A stretch of DNA of 64,000 bases from Anticarsia gemmatalis. Its lineage: Eukaryota; Arthropoda; Insecta; Lepidoptera; Erebidae. Every line of letters begins with the position of its first letter. The first letter of the stretch is position 1. Below the pieces are notes generated by a model. That model was not told the origin of the DNA and did no database searches. It was given only the letters and a program-made list of their open reading frames with translations. This document shows, one piece after another, positions 22,926-35,275 of this stretch. Position numbers and translations under genes: made by a program. Location of the stretch: positions 1,858,501 through 1,922,500 of the forward strand of contig NC_134774.1 in assembly GCF_050436995.1 (NCBI RefSeq). Reading direction: 5' to 3'.

Positions 22926-23295
22926 CACTACGCCTTCTTCCTATAGGGGTAGGCAGAGACTAGAGTACGATACTTGGTACGATGCTTACAAAATTCCTTT
23001 GTTTCACTAATAATAATCATCATAATATTTACTTCAGAAACCGTCATAGCTGGCAAATAATCTCGGTAAACAAACAGTGTAAAGGTGACTTATGTAAAAA
23101 CAAGTATATTATTGTTTTATTATAAGTACGTGATAATATTATATTTGAGGACAGGTAAATATTGCACTGACATCAGTAGTCGACGTCATATCGGTACCAA
23201 AAGATAGCGATTTAGTCTGACTTTTGACATGTTTTCTTTTAATAAATTCTACTAATTATTATAAACGCGAAAAATTGGGATGATGAATCCTACTA

Positions 23296-23512
23296 TCCTA
23301 CTAATATTATAAATGCAAAACTTTTTGAGTATGTATGTATGGATGTTTGTTACTCTTTCACGCAAATACTTCTGAATCGATTACGATGAAACTTGGTATG
23401 TTGGTAGCTGAAGACTCAGAATAGCACATAGGCTTTTTATCCCGGAGATCCCGAGGGATCGGGTTATACACGGAAAGGGTTTACACGCGGACGAAATTGC
23501 GGACGGCCTCTA
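23296..23512 (+). mobile_element. Helitron-like element, second family
   Basis: Starts TCCTACTAATATTATAAATG and ends cggacggcctCTAG with a T after it. Contains cacgcaaatacttctgaatc and a palindromic cccgagggatcggg. Confidence 0.7.
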
Positions 23513-25372
23513 GTAAAAAATATATTTCTGAAAATTACTCAAGGAGTGATGAGGTCACAGTGCGTTGCCTTGAGACAGTACTGGGCAAACGGCCATGCTC
23601 TTGAACCGATAACGATATAACGACTGTTACATGTTTACGTGTAATGCTTTCTCTTACGAAATACACAATAATAACGTTGGCAACTAGCCTGGTACGTAAA
23701 ACATGACGAAGGAATTAGAAAATGGAGGTGTGATTCTGTCAAAAGCTTATGGGAGGACGATGAATGTTTGTTGAGACGGCTAAATATGGTTAGGTTGTTA
23801 GTGTATGAGTAATTTGCGTGGATGTGTGGTGTGATTGGTGGTATTTGAGCGTCTTCGTGCTTTAGATGGTACGTAAAAATATGCTCTTGGTTGTCGATGT
23901 CGATGTCGATAGATTTGGGGCCGCTTAGTGGTGTGTGTTTCTGTGCTTTAGGGGGTACGTTTTAAGTCTAGATTGTTGTACTCATAAAAAATATTAACAT
24001 ATTTCATTTGGGCCTAGGTATACGTAAGATAATCCAATGATAAATAGTTTTTCGTCTCATATAATCAGTGATAATAGGAAGTTTCACAATACGCAATGAA
24101 TATGTACCTAATTATAATTTTATATTTTATGAGGTGAAATTTTGACGTGTTTTCGAAAAGTTGCTATCACTTTATCTAGAATATAGGTTTTCTAATATTA
24201 ATCCGTATTCTGTGAAAACTGAAAACGTATACGTGAACATACTTTACATTTTTAATTTGACTTTACGGCAAAAGTCACACTGACCTTAGTTGTACAATAT
24301 TAGTCAACCAAAAGTTAAATTTAACCGTCTAATACAGAATATAATTACAGTTAAAACCACATCTTCCGCGTTGTAACTAATAATTAATTGTAAACGATTG
24401 CTCATGGCGAATTTCAACAGCTGTCACCTTTGGACCGTGGCGTGACCTTCGTGAGCATGTGTGTGCTGAGTGATTTGATTCGTGTAGTTTAGTGAAGTAA
24501 GGCTACTTCGCTATAATACTTTAGTTCTTTAAACTATTGTTTTGTACTTCCATTTTAACTACAAATGTCGCGTATGAACCACACACAAACTCTAACATAA
24601 GATTTTGTTTATTTAGAAATTTTGACGTAAACTAGATCTGGGTAATTAGTTCCAAGAAAAAATGTCTTTTTGTTGATCTAAAGAGGTCTTCTTTTCAAAA
24701 CTTTGGTCAAAAGCTGGTAAACTTGACTACTATCTGAAGGCTGTTTTGTAAATTGTTTCTGTGACTAGTTTTTCACACTTTTCCGAAGTAAAATAGTATT
24801 ATTTTAAACATTAGTCAAATCATTAGACAAACCTTAATAGGCTTTCTGCTGTACTCAAAACCGGTGCCCAGTGGGTTGATAGCAAAGAAGTAGGGTTTTT
24901 ATATACTAACATGGAGCCTCTTATTTTCAAAAGAATTGTTGATTCTATCATTTGTCTTCTAGTTAATTAGTACCTACTTTTATTCATGTCATATGTGTAT
25001 GTCTTACTAAATACGTCTATTGTATAACTACGAAGCTGATTGGGCAACCGCTGATGGGTATTTTGTGCACGATTCTACAAGGTTTTGCAATTCACTTGTC
25101 AAGTAACGCTGTAGGCTGTAAGGTCACAGAAAAACCTTGGGCAAAAGGGGTTTCGATTTTTTTAACAAGTATTCAAATGTTTGTAAAATAATTGGCATAA
25201 ATTTTCTTTTAATTTGATCAGCTCAGCTGAAATTGCTAGGAAGTTTTGTTGAATAGAATTCCTCGGGGAAGATTTTAAAATTATATTTAAACTGGATATA
25301 TATTTTATTTGGACTGGTTTCTCAGTTTATTAATAGGTGACAGATAACATTATCTGCTAGATAAAGTGACAG
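23513..25372. other. No gene recognised
   Basis: About 1.9 kb. A decayed 5S-SINE middle part (gcgtcttcgtgctttag, then gtacgtaaaaat) is visible near 23845-23880, next to a short gtcgat triple repeat at 23898-23915. Nothing else is supported. Confidence 0.4.
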
Positions 25373-25558
25373 TAAACCCTTCCCGTGTAAATCCCGATCC
25401 TTCGGGAACTCCGGAATAAAAAGTAGACTATGTGTTATTCTGGGTCTTCAGCCACTTTCATACCAAATTTCATGGTAATCGGTGCAGTAATATTTGCGTG
25501 AAAGAGTAACAAACATCTATACATACTCACAAAATTTCGCATTTATAATATTAGTATA
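25373..25558 (-). mobile_element. Helitron-like element, second family, partial
   Basis: cccttcccgtgtaaatcccg through ataatattagtataga, a reverse copy missing its CTAG end. Confidence 0.6.
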
Positions 25559-26537
25559 GATTAAAAATACGTACCTGACATTTTTGAATACAACATGACT
25601 ATAGTCTCTCTGAACGTGATTCAAAGACCTTCACAAAGGCCAAGTGGTTTTCAAGTGAATTTCTTCGATACGGCTGCAATGATGTCATGGAGTGATGACG
25701 TAGTACACCGGTTTATCAGTAAGGACGCACTCGATGTATATGGGTGTAGTCATGTACTCTTAATATATCGTAAACGCTGGCTTTTAAACCACTAGCCGTA
25801 AAGCTATGTAATTTTCTTTTACATGATTGTCTTACTGCTAGGCAAAGGGTCTTCTAACTAATTGAGAGTTGTGCTTTTTTGTATGTAGACGTATGTAAGG
25901 GTTCAAAAGAGAACCTATAGAATATTTTTAGGGTAAAATTATAGTTTCTTTGTATACTAGACCAACCTAAAAATATCTGATTTATCTACTTCCCATCTCC
26001 GTGCAAATGATCGCAGTAAATTTTTCGTTTACGTACACAAGTTTTGAAGAAATTAACTTTTTGGGTTACCACTCTGTTAAAATTGGTTTAGTAGTTCTGC
26101 CGTGTAAGAAAAACGTCTACTTTTGCATGTATAATACTAGTTTTTCTCTCGGCTACATCCGTGTAGAAAGATTCCCCGGGGTACAACTACCTGACTACAA
26201 AATTCTGTTAAAATCTTTTAAGTAGTTACCACATAATTGAGTAGTTACAAACATCCGAACTTTCGTATCCAGAGTATTAGAAAAGATTAATTGATACTTA
26301 TGTCTTAATATTTATTTTAGTGTACGTCAATAAATAACAGGGGCCTCTCAAGTTCAAAGAAACTAGTCGTAAATACCTAACCTTGTCCCGCTTCATGTTA
26401 TTGAACGAGGTCAGGTGGGGACTTGCAGTTATAGAATATCCGATTATCAGACGCCCCGAGGATATGTAAGCTGTTGTCCGGTGATACGCTAAAAACGACG
26501 TATCCTATTTCCTACTAGTGCTATACTAGTACTATTA
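25559..26537. other. No gene recognised
   Basis: AT-rich DNA. Open frames here are short and unlike known proteins. Confidence 0.4.
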
Positions 26538-26748
26538 GACTGCCTCCGTAGCGCAGTGGTTTAGGCCACCAAGCCGTTACCATAGCCTCAGGAAGTCGTG
26601 GGTTCGATTCCCACACGGGACAATTAATTGTACGATCCACAAATAATTGTTTCGGGTCTGGTTGTACTTTGTGTCCGTTGTTTGTATGTTTGTTAGAGTC
26701 CCCGCGACGCAAGAGCAATTCTTATTGCGGGAGTTGTCTTTAAAATAA
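26538..26748 (+). repeat. SINE family A (tRNA head)
   Basis: gactgcctccgtagcgcagtgg, B-box cgtgggttcgattcccac, central block and aagagcaattcttattgcgg tail. One of the best copies. Confidence 0.8.
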
Positions 26749-27002
26749 AAAATTGAGTAGGTACTATAAATTGCGAAAGTTTGAAGATGTTTGTTGCTCT
26801 TTTCAGCAGTAACTACTGAACGGCTTTCAATGACATTTTAGATGGTTTTTACTGTCTTAAATTCACGGAAAAAACAGGTGACATATACATAAATATAACA
26901 CCTAGGAATGTCCCTATATACAAATAAAACTTATAAGAAACCATTTAGTAAATTGACGGTAAACAAACCAAGGTTTTATAATTTTATTCCCGTGTCTATA
27001 TC

Positions 27003-27290
27003 AGCCTAGCCTTTCTTCTAAACTACGTTGAAATTGGCTTCCAGTCTCATTACTGAATACCAGTATTTTACATGGAGCGACTGCTTATCTGACGTTAATG
27101 ATTGTCAAAGATCTTCGAAAATGACAGCCGGGACTCACAATTTAACGTGCCTTCCAAAACACAAACTTGTGATGTATAAGATGGTCACCCATCCACAGAG
27201 CAAGCTGGCCAAGTGTAGCTTAACCTCACAGATCGATCTTCGCGGCCGTTGTCGACTAAGCCACGAGCTCCTACAGTAAACAACCAAGGT
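27003..27290 (-). repeat. SINE family D with 5S-like head
   Basis: On the - strand: gttaagctacacttggccag, then gtggatgggtgaccatctta (the 5S rRNA internal promoter order), then a body with ggcacgttaaattgtgag, then the shared tail agcagtcgctccatgtaaaa. This links the common dispersed tail to a 5S-derived head. Confidence 0.65.
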
Positions 27291-27556
27291 TTTATAATTT
27301 TATTCCCGTGTCTAATAAACACTTTGATTTCTATAAATATAAACAGTTTTACAGACTTGTTTGTGCCAACTGGATGCTTATGTAATCGTTATTTAGTTGT
27401 TTTTCTTGTATTGCGAGGTGCATTCGCTAGTTAACTATTAAAACTGGATTGGAAAAGGTAAAACGAGGGCCTATAAATGACGTAATTGCAGGATGGCAAA
27501 ACGACACTACCTTAGGGCAGTGATTCTTAAAGTGGCGTCTGCGGGCCGCTGGGTGT

Positions 27557-27677
27557 CTAACCTCAAGTTTCTGAGGCACATTTAGCGGTAGTTTATCTAT
27601 TCAATAGCGTTTAAACTTATATAAATAATGCCATTGAATAGATAACCTACCGTTAAATGTAATCATGAACTGGTGGT
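27557..27677. mobile_element. Palindromic MITE
   Basis: Both arms present. The outer ends are degenerate (tcaagtttctgaggcac). Confidence 0.7.
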
Positions 27678-27942
27678 AAGTGGGGCCGTGGCCTTACCTT
27701 GAAAATTATCCTTTTTTTGGTCTGCCTGAGAATAAATACCAGCAAATATACGGTGATTTCTTTAGTAGCAGAAACCTTTTTTTGTTTATTCAGAGGGTCT
27801 TTGATACTGTGCTTGATTCAATAGGAGTTTATAGGAGTCTGCGAGCTAGAATAGGTTAAGAAACGCTGCTATGGGGTCATAAGAAACATATGGTTATAAA
27901 TATGTGGTTTTTAGAGGTTGATACTTTTGTACATCGCTTACC

Positions 27943-28038
27943 CGCGGTATCTGAGTACATTTAGCGGTAGTTTATCTATTCAATAGCGTGTAAACTCATA
28001 TAAAAAAATCGCTAAATGTACCTCAGAAACCGGGGTTT
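27943..28038. mobile_element. Palindromic MITE with internal deletion
   Basis: Complete left arm. The right arm lacks the attgaatagataaact segment and resumes at cgctaaatgtacctcag. Confidence 0.7.
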
Positions 28039-28049
28039 AAAAAAATTAA

Positions 28050-28318
28050 ATAAATAATAAATATTGGACAACTCACACACTGTCATTTGATTCCAAACTA
28101 AGCAGAACTTGTACTATGGTAACCAAATAACTGATAAACATACTTATATACTTCTAAATACATACTTATATAGGTACATAAACATCCAGGCTCAGAACAA
28201 ATACTCGTGCTCATCACACAAAGATTTGTCCCGGGTGGGATTCGAACCCACCACACGCGGCGCTATGGTTGTTGCGGTGAGGTGACCGCTTAAACCACTG
28301 CGCCAAACGTGCAGTTAA
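28050..28318 (-). repeat. SINE family C (tRNA head)
   Basis: Reference copy in this window. The - strand head has an A-box in the complement of ccactgcgcc and a B-box in the complement of gggattcgaaccca. The body extends to the complement of caactcacacactgtc. Confidence 0.8.
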
Positions 28319-29521
28319 ATATTTCAAGTTTGTACTCAAAAACTAGAGAAAGCAGTTACTAGTCAAAAGGTTAACAATGATGAATGATTGTTTTTTATAA
28401 AGCTAAATGCAAATTAATTCAAAATCATCAACTACAGTCGAGTTTAAAAAATACGACTCGTTTAATTTGGCCTCGTTTCACAATTGAATAAATTAATACT
28501 AAAAATAGGAAGGTAGACTTGTTTCTTTCTGTTTAAAGCTTGAGTTTTTCCCGTTTTTCTGGTCTCTGCCTATTCCTTTAGGTAAAGGCGTGATTTTTTA
28601 TACGTGTGTATGTTTTTCCATTGTCCGTGTTAATGTGAATTAACGAACTAACGTTTGTAATATGATAGTATGGATGAGAATAGAAAGGAAATGCAGAAAA
28701 TATCAAATTCTGTTCAGTAAATTCTGCTTACGTATTTCAATCTCTGAAAAGATTTCCCACGATTTATGTATTCTATGTGCTTTAATAGGTTATAAACTAC
28801 TTGTACTCTAAATTGTATACATATCAGTAGAGCAGTTTTCCCTTAATTGAGTAACAAACAATTTCATCAAACTTTATTAATATCAGCAGCTGTAAGATCT
28901 TTGTAAATATTAAAAGCATAACTAAATCTTCTCTGCGGGAGTATAAAACAACACATGCAAATCATAATTCATAGACAAATAGAGCTATACCATAGACTGC
29001 GCGATTATCATAACGGTGTCCCAATTTCCCGCCAATAACGTCCAGAAATAGACGCCACTTTGAATTTGGAACGTTCAACCGCCATATTGTAACGGTTGTT
29101 GTCACAATATGGTAATAAAATTAACGTATTTTTGTTGTTTGTTGGTTTATTTTTAGTTTAATTGATATTATGTGTTGGTGTGATGAAATATAACCGTTAT
29201 CTTTGCGTACTGTTTAAATAATGTAGGTATGTCTGTTGGCGATAAACTCGGAAACGTTGTTAAACGGTTTTTAGTTATGTTTTCGAGATAATGATTTATG
29301 GAAGGTTTTAGTAGGTCAGTCACTGGCTTAATCCGTGACCCCGCTCGCATAAAAACATGTCTACGTCCTTTTCAGGGATGTAATCTATAACCCTGCCCAA
29401 TTTTATCGTAACCGGTTCTGCTGTTTTCGCTTGAGACAGCCAAACACATTTTGCATTTATGATATTAGTTTAAATTAAGGTTTCTTGTAAATTATTAAAC
29501 AATGATTATGATTACACGACT
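28319..29521. other. No gene recognised
   Basis: About 1.2 kb. A locally GC-rich patch at 28995-29110 contains caaccgccatattgtaacgg with a partly inverse partner just after it. It could be regulatory, but there is no further support. Confidence 0.4.
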
Positions 29522-29712
29522 TTAAATGACCCATAGATGGGTGATCGCTTATTTAACATTTGAGCTAGGCGTCTCCGTGCTTCGGAGGGCACGTAAAAAG
29601 GCAGTACGGTTGTTGTCAATTAAGATAACAGTCCTTAAACCATGTCAAAGGCCTTTCGGCTTGAACAGCTTTGACACTAGGTTGACCACTAACCATACGA
29701 TAAAAAAATACC
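29522..29712 (+). repeat. 5S-headed SINE, 5'-truncated
   Basis: agatgggtgatcgc (5S C-box) followed by the body gcgtctccgtgcttcggagg and tail gacactaggttgaccactaa. Confidence 0.75.
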
Positions 29713-29967
29713 TATCACGGAATTAGGAACAAAGTACGATTATGCTTAGAGTTTTGCAAAACACTGTCTACCGGGTCCGTTATTTTTTGATAACGTGTCT
29801 GATAAGATTATCTTTATAGGCAATTAATATTCTTCCTTTAAGTCGACCTTCCTTGACGTGTAAAAGGTCACTGCTTATTTTCCTTGCATACAAAACTATT
29901 ATGACATGGCTAGAAGGAATTTTGACTCATCTATAAATTGCCTAGAGTCGATTTTGTTAATAAAAGC

Positions 29968-30134
29968 AAGAATTGTTCATGCGTCGCGGGGACTTTTACA
30001 AACATACAAATAACGGACACAAAGCACGTCTAGACCCGAAGCAATTATTTGTGGATCGCACAAATAATTGCTCCGTTTGGGATCGAACCCCGAACGATGC
30101 AATTAACTATACCATTGCGCCACGGAGGCAGTCA
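29968..30134 (-). repeat. SINE family A
   Basis: Reverse copy from gtcgcggggacttttacaaa to the head complement ttgcgccacggaggcag. Confidence 0.75.
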
Positions 30135-30148
30135 AATTTATAAAGATA

Positions 30149-30400
30149 CTAGCTGACCCGCACAACTTCGCTTGCGTCACATAAGACAGAATTAATCAAA
30201 ATTTTCCCCGTTTATGTAACATTTTTTACTGCTGCTCTGGTCCTATTGGTCGTAGCGTGATGATATATAAAGCCTATAGCCTTCCTCGATAAATGGGCTA
30301 TGTAACATTGAAAGAATTTTTCAAATCGGACCAGTAGTTCCTGAGATTAGCGCGTTCAAACAAACAAACAAATTCTTCAGCTTTATAATATTAGTATAGA
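30149..30400 (-). mobile_element. Helitron-like element (Lep1-type)
   Basis: CTAGCTGACCCGCACAACTT through ATATTAGTATAGA with flanks A and T. About 252 bp. Confidence 0.8.
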
Positions 30401-30687
30401 TATTGATGGTCAGTGCTGACTAAAGACACCTAGGATACACAATTTATTACAATCGAGTAGTTTCTTAAACCTTCGGGAATTTTGTACAGAGGTTAAATAA
30501 TGAAATTTTCAAACGATTGCATTGATATTGTATTTTCTTGTTATAAAGAGAAAGTGCATACAAACAAAAAAACGTTTCTATACGGTTATTAAACTTGAGG
30601 CATTTACATTACAAGTGGAAACAACTGGTTTTACAGTTTTCAGGCTGGTTTCAGTATTATATCTTCGGATAGATCAATCTCCTTTGA

Positions 30688-30900
30688 CTGCGTCTGTGGT
30701 TAATGGTTTAGGACGCTACGCCAATACCATTGCGTCGGGAGGTCGTGGGTTCAATTCCCACACGGAACTAATTGTGCGATCCACAAATCATTGTTTCGGG
30801 TCTGGTTGTATTTTGGGTCCGTTGTTTGTATGTTTGTAAATGTCCCCACGATACAAGAGCAATTCTTAGGGCGGGAGTTGTATTTTTAAAATAAATCATT
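30688..30900 (+). repeat. SINE family A
   Basis: Head with gtggttaatggtttagg and gtcgtgggttcaattcccac, tail aagagcaattcttagggcgg. Confidence 0.75.
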
Positions 30901-31282
30901 TTTGTCCAAATCAGACTTATAGGTTCACTAGAGGCATAGATTTTTTCTGTGCTTTTACAATATTATTAATTACCCGTTTTTTCATATAACAATTCATTTT
31001 TTATTCAATGACGTCACAATCGTTAATTCTTATTTATGCTTTGTGAGAATAAGGACGCTTTCAAAACGTTACATTTCAGTTATTTTTAATTATATCTTTG
31101 TTAATTTGTATTCTCACGGCTTTTAGGAAGATTCTAACAATTAATATACGAAATTGTGTTAAAGATTTACGTATTTTTGGTATATTTTCCTGCTTATGTT
31201 GTTATTTGTTACTTGGTTTTGTGGAATTTTGGGAAATCCAGATCTTATTTGAGGTAAAATATGCAAGAATAGAGTTTATTCA

Positions 31283-31528
31283 TTCGTCATATGGTTAGTG
31301 GTCAACCTAGTGTCAAAGTTGTTCAAGCCCTAAGATGTTTAACATGGCGTAACGACTGTTATTTTAATAGATATCAATCGGGACCGACTTATTACGTGCC
31401 CTCCGAAGCACGGAGACGCCCAGTTCAAATACACTATACGGTCACCCATCTAAAGAATGACCGCGCCAATAGTTGCTTAACCAACAGATCGTTTACCGAC
31501 CGGTGACCGCAACTGGCTACGGGCGCCT
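31283..31528 (-). repeat. 5S-headed SINE
   Basis: A full reverse copy: tail complement ggttagtggtcaacctagtg, C-box complement ggtcacccatct and head complement cgatcgtttaccgaccggtg-like sequence. Confidence 0.75.
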
Positions 31529-31914
31529 CAAATAGTGAACCATGAACAGTTTTTATACCAGCTAAGCCACAAAAATCAGCTAGTTTTAAATAAAAGGAAT
31601 TCTATAAAAATTCATCACTGCCATTATCTTTTATCGCCCCGTCAGTCATTTTGTCGTATGATCTCATATCGGTATATCTATAGGAAAATATCTGGAAATA
31701 TCATGAAATTGAACAATAAACGGATGTTTGTATCGAGTAATATTTTTCCTATTATTGTTACTAAATATACTTTTTACCTGGTTTTGTAATAGGCACTCAA
31801 ATGACTAGTGTTTCGGAAAACGGGTGACTAAATTTCAGGATAATTTTATAACAGATGAAAGTGAATAATTTTTGATACGTTAGTTGTTAGGCAAATATAA
31901 TATTGTAATAATAT
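31529..31914. other. No gene recognised
   Basis: AT-rich DNA between SINEs. An open frame at 31535-31789 has no recognisable features. Confidence 0.4.
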
Positions 31915-32065
31915 TTATCTGATGAGCACGAGTATTTGTTCTGAACCTGGTTATTAATTAATCTATATAAGTATGTATTTACCATCAGTTATTTGGTTAC
32001 AGCACAAGCTCTGCTTAGTTTGGGATCAAATGACCGTGTGTGAATTGTCCAATGATGATTTATTT
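31915..32065 (+). repeat. SINE family C, body only
   Basis: gatgagcacgagtatttgtt through gaccgtgtgtgaattgtcc. The tRNA head is missing. Confidence 0.65.
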
Positions 32066-32251
32066 TATTTACTTACTAGCTTTTATCCGTGACTTCGTGG
32101 ATTTTTCCATGGGAATGCGTCATTTTCCCGGGGTAAAAAGTAGCCCATGTCCTTTCTCGGGTATCAAAATATCTCCATACCTAATTAGTTCAGTAGTTTA
32201 GGCGTGATTGAGTTACAGACAGACGGAGTTATTTTCGCTTTTGAAATATTA

Positions 32252-32501
32252 CTAGCTGACCCGCGCAACTTCGCTTGCGTCACATAAGATAGAATGGGTC
32301 CAAATTTTCCCCGTTTTTGTTTTATTTTTTATTGCTACTCTGCTCCTTTTGGTCGTAGCGTGATGATATATAGCCAATAGCCTTCCTCGATAAATGGATT
32401 TTTTAACATTGAAAGAATTTTTCAAATCGGACTAGTAGTTCCTGAGATTAGCGCGTTCAAACAAACAAACAATCTCTTCACCTTTATAATATTAGTATAG
32501 A
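32252..32501 (-). mobile_element. Helitron-like element (Lep1-type)
   Basis: CTAGCTGACCCGCGCAACTT through ATTAGTATAGA, 250 bp, A/T flanks. To its left, 32085-32250 is a decayed relative (ttttatccgtgacttcgtgg). Confidence 0.8.
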
Positions 32502-33364
32502 TATTAGTATGGATAGTACGCGTTGGTGTATAGTTTTCTATCGTGAAGCTAATATTTATCCCACTCGTCTTTCAGTACAGTATCATTAGTGATATAAAAA
32601 AGTGCATAAAATTTCACACAGTTTCACCGCGACTCGCACATTCTTATTGTTTACTTTCGCTAAGTAATTACTTCTAAGTATTTATGAGGGTAGTTGGAAA
32701 ACTGAATGCGAATGACGTCACGGTGCTTGACTACGTCTGCTTTGATAGCAAAACGACGTAAGTGTCGTATGTCGTTAGAAGACTTTGTCTTGTTTAAATT
32801 TAGAGTAAATAACATGTTTGTAATAACGAAACGTCGTAAGTGTATTTTGTACATACGTAACATCAAGCCTTCTTCCCATAGGGGTAGGTAGAAAATTTAT
32901 AGCTGAATAGTATGAATACAGAAACTTAAAAACTTAAAACTGTGTAGGTATGTGTTTTTTGTAGTTCATGATTATAAGCTGTTTTGTTAAAATAAATTGT
33001 GTGTGAAAAGTATCGTTAGTTTAGTTATTTGACTTATGTTGCACACAAAACCGTTGCAAAAGTCTGTATTTATATAGCTTATGTGTTAAAGTACATAAGC
33101 TTCAACACAGCAAAGCTTCATCAAAATCTGTTTACTAGTTTTACCGTGATTGAGTAACAAACATGAAAAAATTCGTATTTGTGACATTAGACTATCACAG
33201 AATAACTTTGTTTTCAACAAAACAACGGTATACCTATTAAAGTTCGTTCACCTTTCTGTTTTCGATGTGTTTACGCGAACTAAAAAATACGCCTACTGAT
33301 AAAATTTGTAGAATTTCTTTTTATTTTTATATCACTTTCTGATCAAAGTCCAAGGTAAGGGAGA
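32502..33364. other. No gene recognised
   Basis: AT-rich. Short diverged repeats of aacgacgtaagtgt type occur near 32745-32840. No gene is supported. Confidence 0.4.
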
Positions 33365-33607
33365 CTGCTGCCCGCAGCCAGTTGCGCTCACCGGTCGGTA
33401 AACGATCTGTGGGTTAAGCGAACCTTCATCGGTCATTTTATAGATGGGTGACCGCATAGTGTTATTTGAACTGGGCGTCTGGAAGGCACGTAAAAAGTCG
33501 GGCCCGGATGTTGTCAATTAAGATAACAGTCGTTAAGCCACGTCAAAGGCCTTTGGGCTTGAACAACTTTGACACTAGGTTGACCACTAACCATACGATA
33601 AGAAGAA
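33365..33607 (+). repeat. 5S-headed SINE
   Basis: gcagccagttgcgctcaccgg, gggttaagcgaacc, agatgggtgaccgcat (5S-like), then the standard tail. The cttcggag block of the body is deleted. Confidence 0.8.
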
Positions 33608-33847
33608 GACCATGCATTGCATCGCTCACGTAGCACTACGGATAAAACTACTGTCTGGGTGGGTAGCTGTTTTCTTTCAGTCGGCAACCAATCTATTTCT
33701 CGTTTCAATAATATTTACTCAATGCACTATGTAAAAATAGATTTTGTTTATAAAAGAAGTTAGTGGGGGCGAGCGGTCAAAAGGGGAAATTTGTATTATG
33801 CAAGCTTTTAAAAGAAATTAAATGCTTCTAATATTGTGCACTATTAT

Positions 33848-33985
33848 AGCCTACGACCACGGCGAGTGCAACCTGCGCCGAAACGTTAGGCATTTCAAGA
33901 TAAAATGCGTGTTCGCGTTAATTCCCGTATTCTATTATGTACATTAAACATGCAACGCGAGAGTTTAAAAGTTGTGCACTATTGT
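33848..33985 (+). repeat. Dispersed repeat F
   Basis: gcctacgaccacggcgagtg through acgcgagagtttaaaagttg. Second copy at 62668-62800 and a reverse piece at 18166-18237. Nature unknown. Confidence 0.6.
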
Positions 33986-34055
33986 TTAGTAAAAAATGTT
34001 TTTTTTTTGCATATGTTTTTAAACATATTATTGAATGAGACGTTAGACTGTCTGT

Positions 34056-34172
34056 TGTCCGGTTTCTGAGTACATTTAGCGGTAGTTTATCTATTCAATT
34101 ACGTTTTATATGAGTTTAAACGCTATTGAATAGATAAACTACCTCTAAATTTACCTCAGAAACCGGGGGTAA
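34056..34172. mobile_element. Palindromic MITE
   Basis: Near-complete foldback copy with both ends (ccggtttctgagtacattt and ctcagaaaccgggggtaa). Confidence 0.75.
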
Positions 34173-34440
34173 ATCTAACAAACTATACCTAGAAATCCGC
34201 CCTCCTAGCAACAATCCGGTGAATGCACTTTTCTACAGATTCCAGCTACATAAAAAGCCGTGGGAAGTCTTTACAACAAGCCCGTCTTCATTACAAACAT
34301 GTGTGAAAGAGACAAAAGGCTCCATTGTCTTTGTTTTTAAAACAAAACGAGTTCATTTGAAGTCAAATTGTAACACATGTTTTCTCTTTACTAGGGTAGA
34401 AATACTGTTTATTATTCTTGCTTTTAAATCTATTTAAAAA

Positions 34441-34518
34441 ACTGCGTTTAAACTCATATAAAAAGAACGCTATTGAATAGATAGACTACCGCTAAATAAA
34501 CCACCGAATCCGGGGGTC
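34441..34518. mobile_element. Palindromic MITE, right part
   Basis: Central hairpin and right arm only. The end is degenerate. Confidence 0.6.
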
Positions 34519-35089
34519 AGTAGCGTATTTGATATTAGTTAAATTAACTGTCCTACCTTCTATAAATGCGAAAGTCTGTCTGTTACGGTCTCACACCTTA
34601 AATGCTAAACCGATTCTTATGTAATTTGATGTTGAGATATAAATTTGACGCTAGGTAGTTATCAAACTGTTTTCATAAATATTTTTTCAGCTACTCAACG
34701 TAAAACTCTTATAAACTTTTAATTTATTGTCATTAAATGTTTACATCGGGAGTAAAATCTGTAGAGAAAAACAGTTAAAATTAAATAAATGTTTACTTGT
34801 GTACCTACACAATACACGGGTACGGTGTCCGACAAAACAAACGGTTTTACGTGCTCCTAGTCAAAATTTAAAACTACAAACTATTTGCACGAGTTTTCTA
34901 TAAAATCACGTAAAAACATTCGCGAAACGTGATCCTCGCACCTAATGTTTCACGTTATCAGCTAACACGAGATGATAAGCACTGATAACGGTTGCTATTT
35001 ATAGTTATGTACTTATAGCAAAGGGCATGTATGTAAAGGTAATAGAATATAAGTGCTAACGACGTATTTATTTCCCAAATTAAGCGAAT
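34519..35089. other. No gene recognised
   Basis: AT-rich DNA. A few residues at 34560-34620 resemble Helitron-family heads but are too decayed to call. Confidence 0.35.
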
Positions 35090-35275
35090 GTGTGTATTAG
35101 AAATAATTATCATTTGTTCCAACGGTGAAGGAAAAATCAATAATATATGCAACCTTGCATTCGTGAGAGTTCTTTAGAACAGTTCTTGCAGGTATGCAAA
35201 GTCCCCGCACTTGGCCAGCGTGGTGTCTCAAGGCCTAACCCCTCCCTCATTCCGGGAGGAGGTTGCCCAAACATT
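35090..35275 (+). repeat. SINE family B, body and tail
   Basis: tgtgtgtattagaaataatt, tgttccaacggtgaaggaaa, cacttggccagcgtggtg and cctccctcattccgggagg. Confidence 0.7.

Noticed and set aside
26538..26748. Functional tRNA gene (also 3941, 28050, 30688, 49551, 51780)
   Set aside because: A and B boxes are present, but acceptor stems do not pair and each is followed by the same SINE body.
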